The translations under genes and the position numbers were made by a program. A stretch of 14,755 nucleotides of DNA from Cytophagaceae bacterium UBA6715 (GTDB taxonomy: Bacteria; Bacteroidota; Bacteroidia; Cytophagales; Spirosomataceae): positions 1 through 14,755 of the forward strand of contig DKIP01000105.1 of NCBI GenBank assembly GCA_002454335.1. Direction: 5' to 3'. This document shows positions 14,598-14,755 of this stretch, in pieces. The notes under the pieces are model-generated. The model did not search any database, had not been told where the DNA came from, and saw only the letters and a list, made by a program, of their open reading frames with translations. Position 1 is the first letter of the stretch. Every line of letters begins with the position of its first letter.

Positions 14598-14755
14598 ATG
14601 ATAACGATAAGTAAAAATAGATTTCATGCACTTGTTGCAGCGGCATGGATGAATCGCGCGATGATTGCGATGGTCTATATATGGTTTGGATTATTGAAGG
14701 TCCTCGGAGCTTCGCCAGCAGAAGGATTAGTGACAAGCTTATTTGATATTACTTT
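14598..14755 (+). CDS. Small integral membrane protein, 5' part only (runs off window)
   Basis: Only the first 52 residues are in the window. After a short polar, basic start there is a hydrophobic helix (about residues 22-36) containing YIWFGLLKVLG, then SPAEGLV. This WFG-LK-x-LG-x-SPAE pattern resembles small DoxX-like or DUF417-like membrane proteins known in Bacteroidota, recalled from memory and not confirmed. The ATG at 14598 is the most upstream start, because an in-frame TAA lies at 14583-14585. It begins 26 nt after the haloperoxidase-like gene, so it may share that transcript. Confidence 0.7.
   Translation, partial: MITISKNRFHALVAAAWMNRAMIAMVYIWFGLLKVLGASPAEGLVTSLFDIT

Overview
This 14.8-kb window is bacterial chromosome. 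All twelve recognised genes lie on the + strand, tightly packed. Protein-level signatures and the few promoter-like sites point to the Bacteroidota, probably a Cytophagales-type member. Start codons are mostly preceded by A/T-rich sequence rather than strong Shine-Dalgarno motifs. The clearest promoter matches the Bacteroidota consensus (TTG ... TAnnTTTG), and the small secreted and outer-membrane proteins look like families from that phylum. Genus cannot be decided from sequence reading alone. There is no sign of a phage, transposon, CRISPR array, tRNA or rRNA.

Region 1 (1-2142) is the end of a uronate-catabolism locus. It holds kduD, which makes 2-keto-3-deoxygluconate (KDG), and a secreted or periplasmic GH88 unsaturated glucuronyl hydrolase. 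GH88 would cut unsaturated uronic acids off lyase-produced oligosaccharides, and KduD would act two steps later in the same route. The gap between them carries two unrelated tandem repeats that share a 14-bp unit.

Region 2 (2143-11564) is core information and metabolism genes: purH, gyrB, a 72-residue unknown protein, ppk1, a CNT-family nucleoside transporter and dnaG. purH has its own recognisable promoter next to a long hairpin. From gyrB to dnaG the gaps are only 4, 2, 20 and 1 nt, so these five genes probably form one transcription unit. It joins DNA supercoiling and priming with polyphosphate synthesis and nucleoside uptake.

Region 3 (11586-14755) is the least understood. It holds a small exported or membrane-anchored protein of unknown function, an outer-membrane beta-barrel, a lipoprotein with a complete vanadium haloperoxidase/PAP2 active site, and the first 52 residues of a small membrane protein running off the window. 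The barrel and lipoprotein genes are 4 nt apart and probably work together at the cell envelope. This is the best candidate for an uncharacterised functional unit, although no completely new system is evident.
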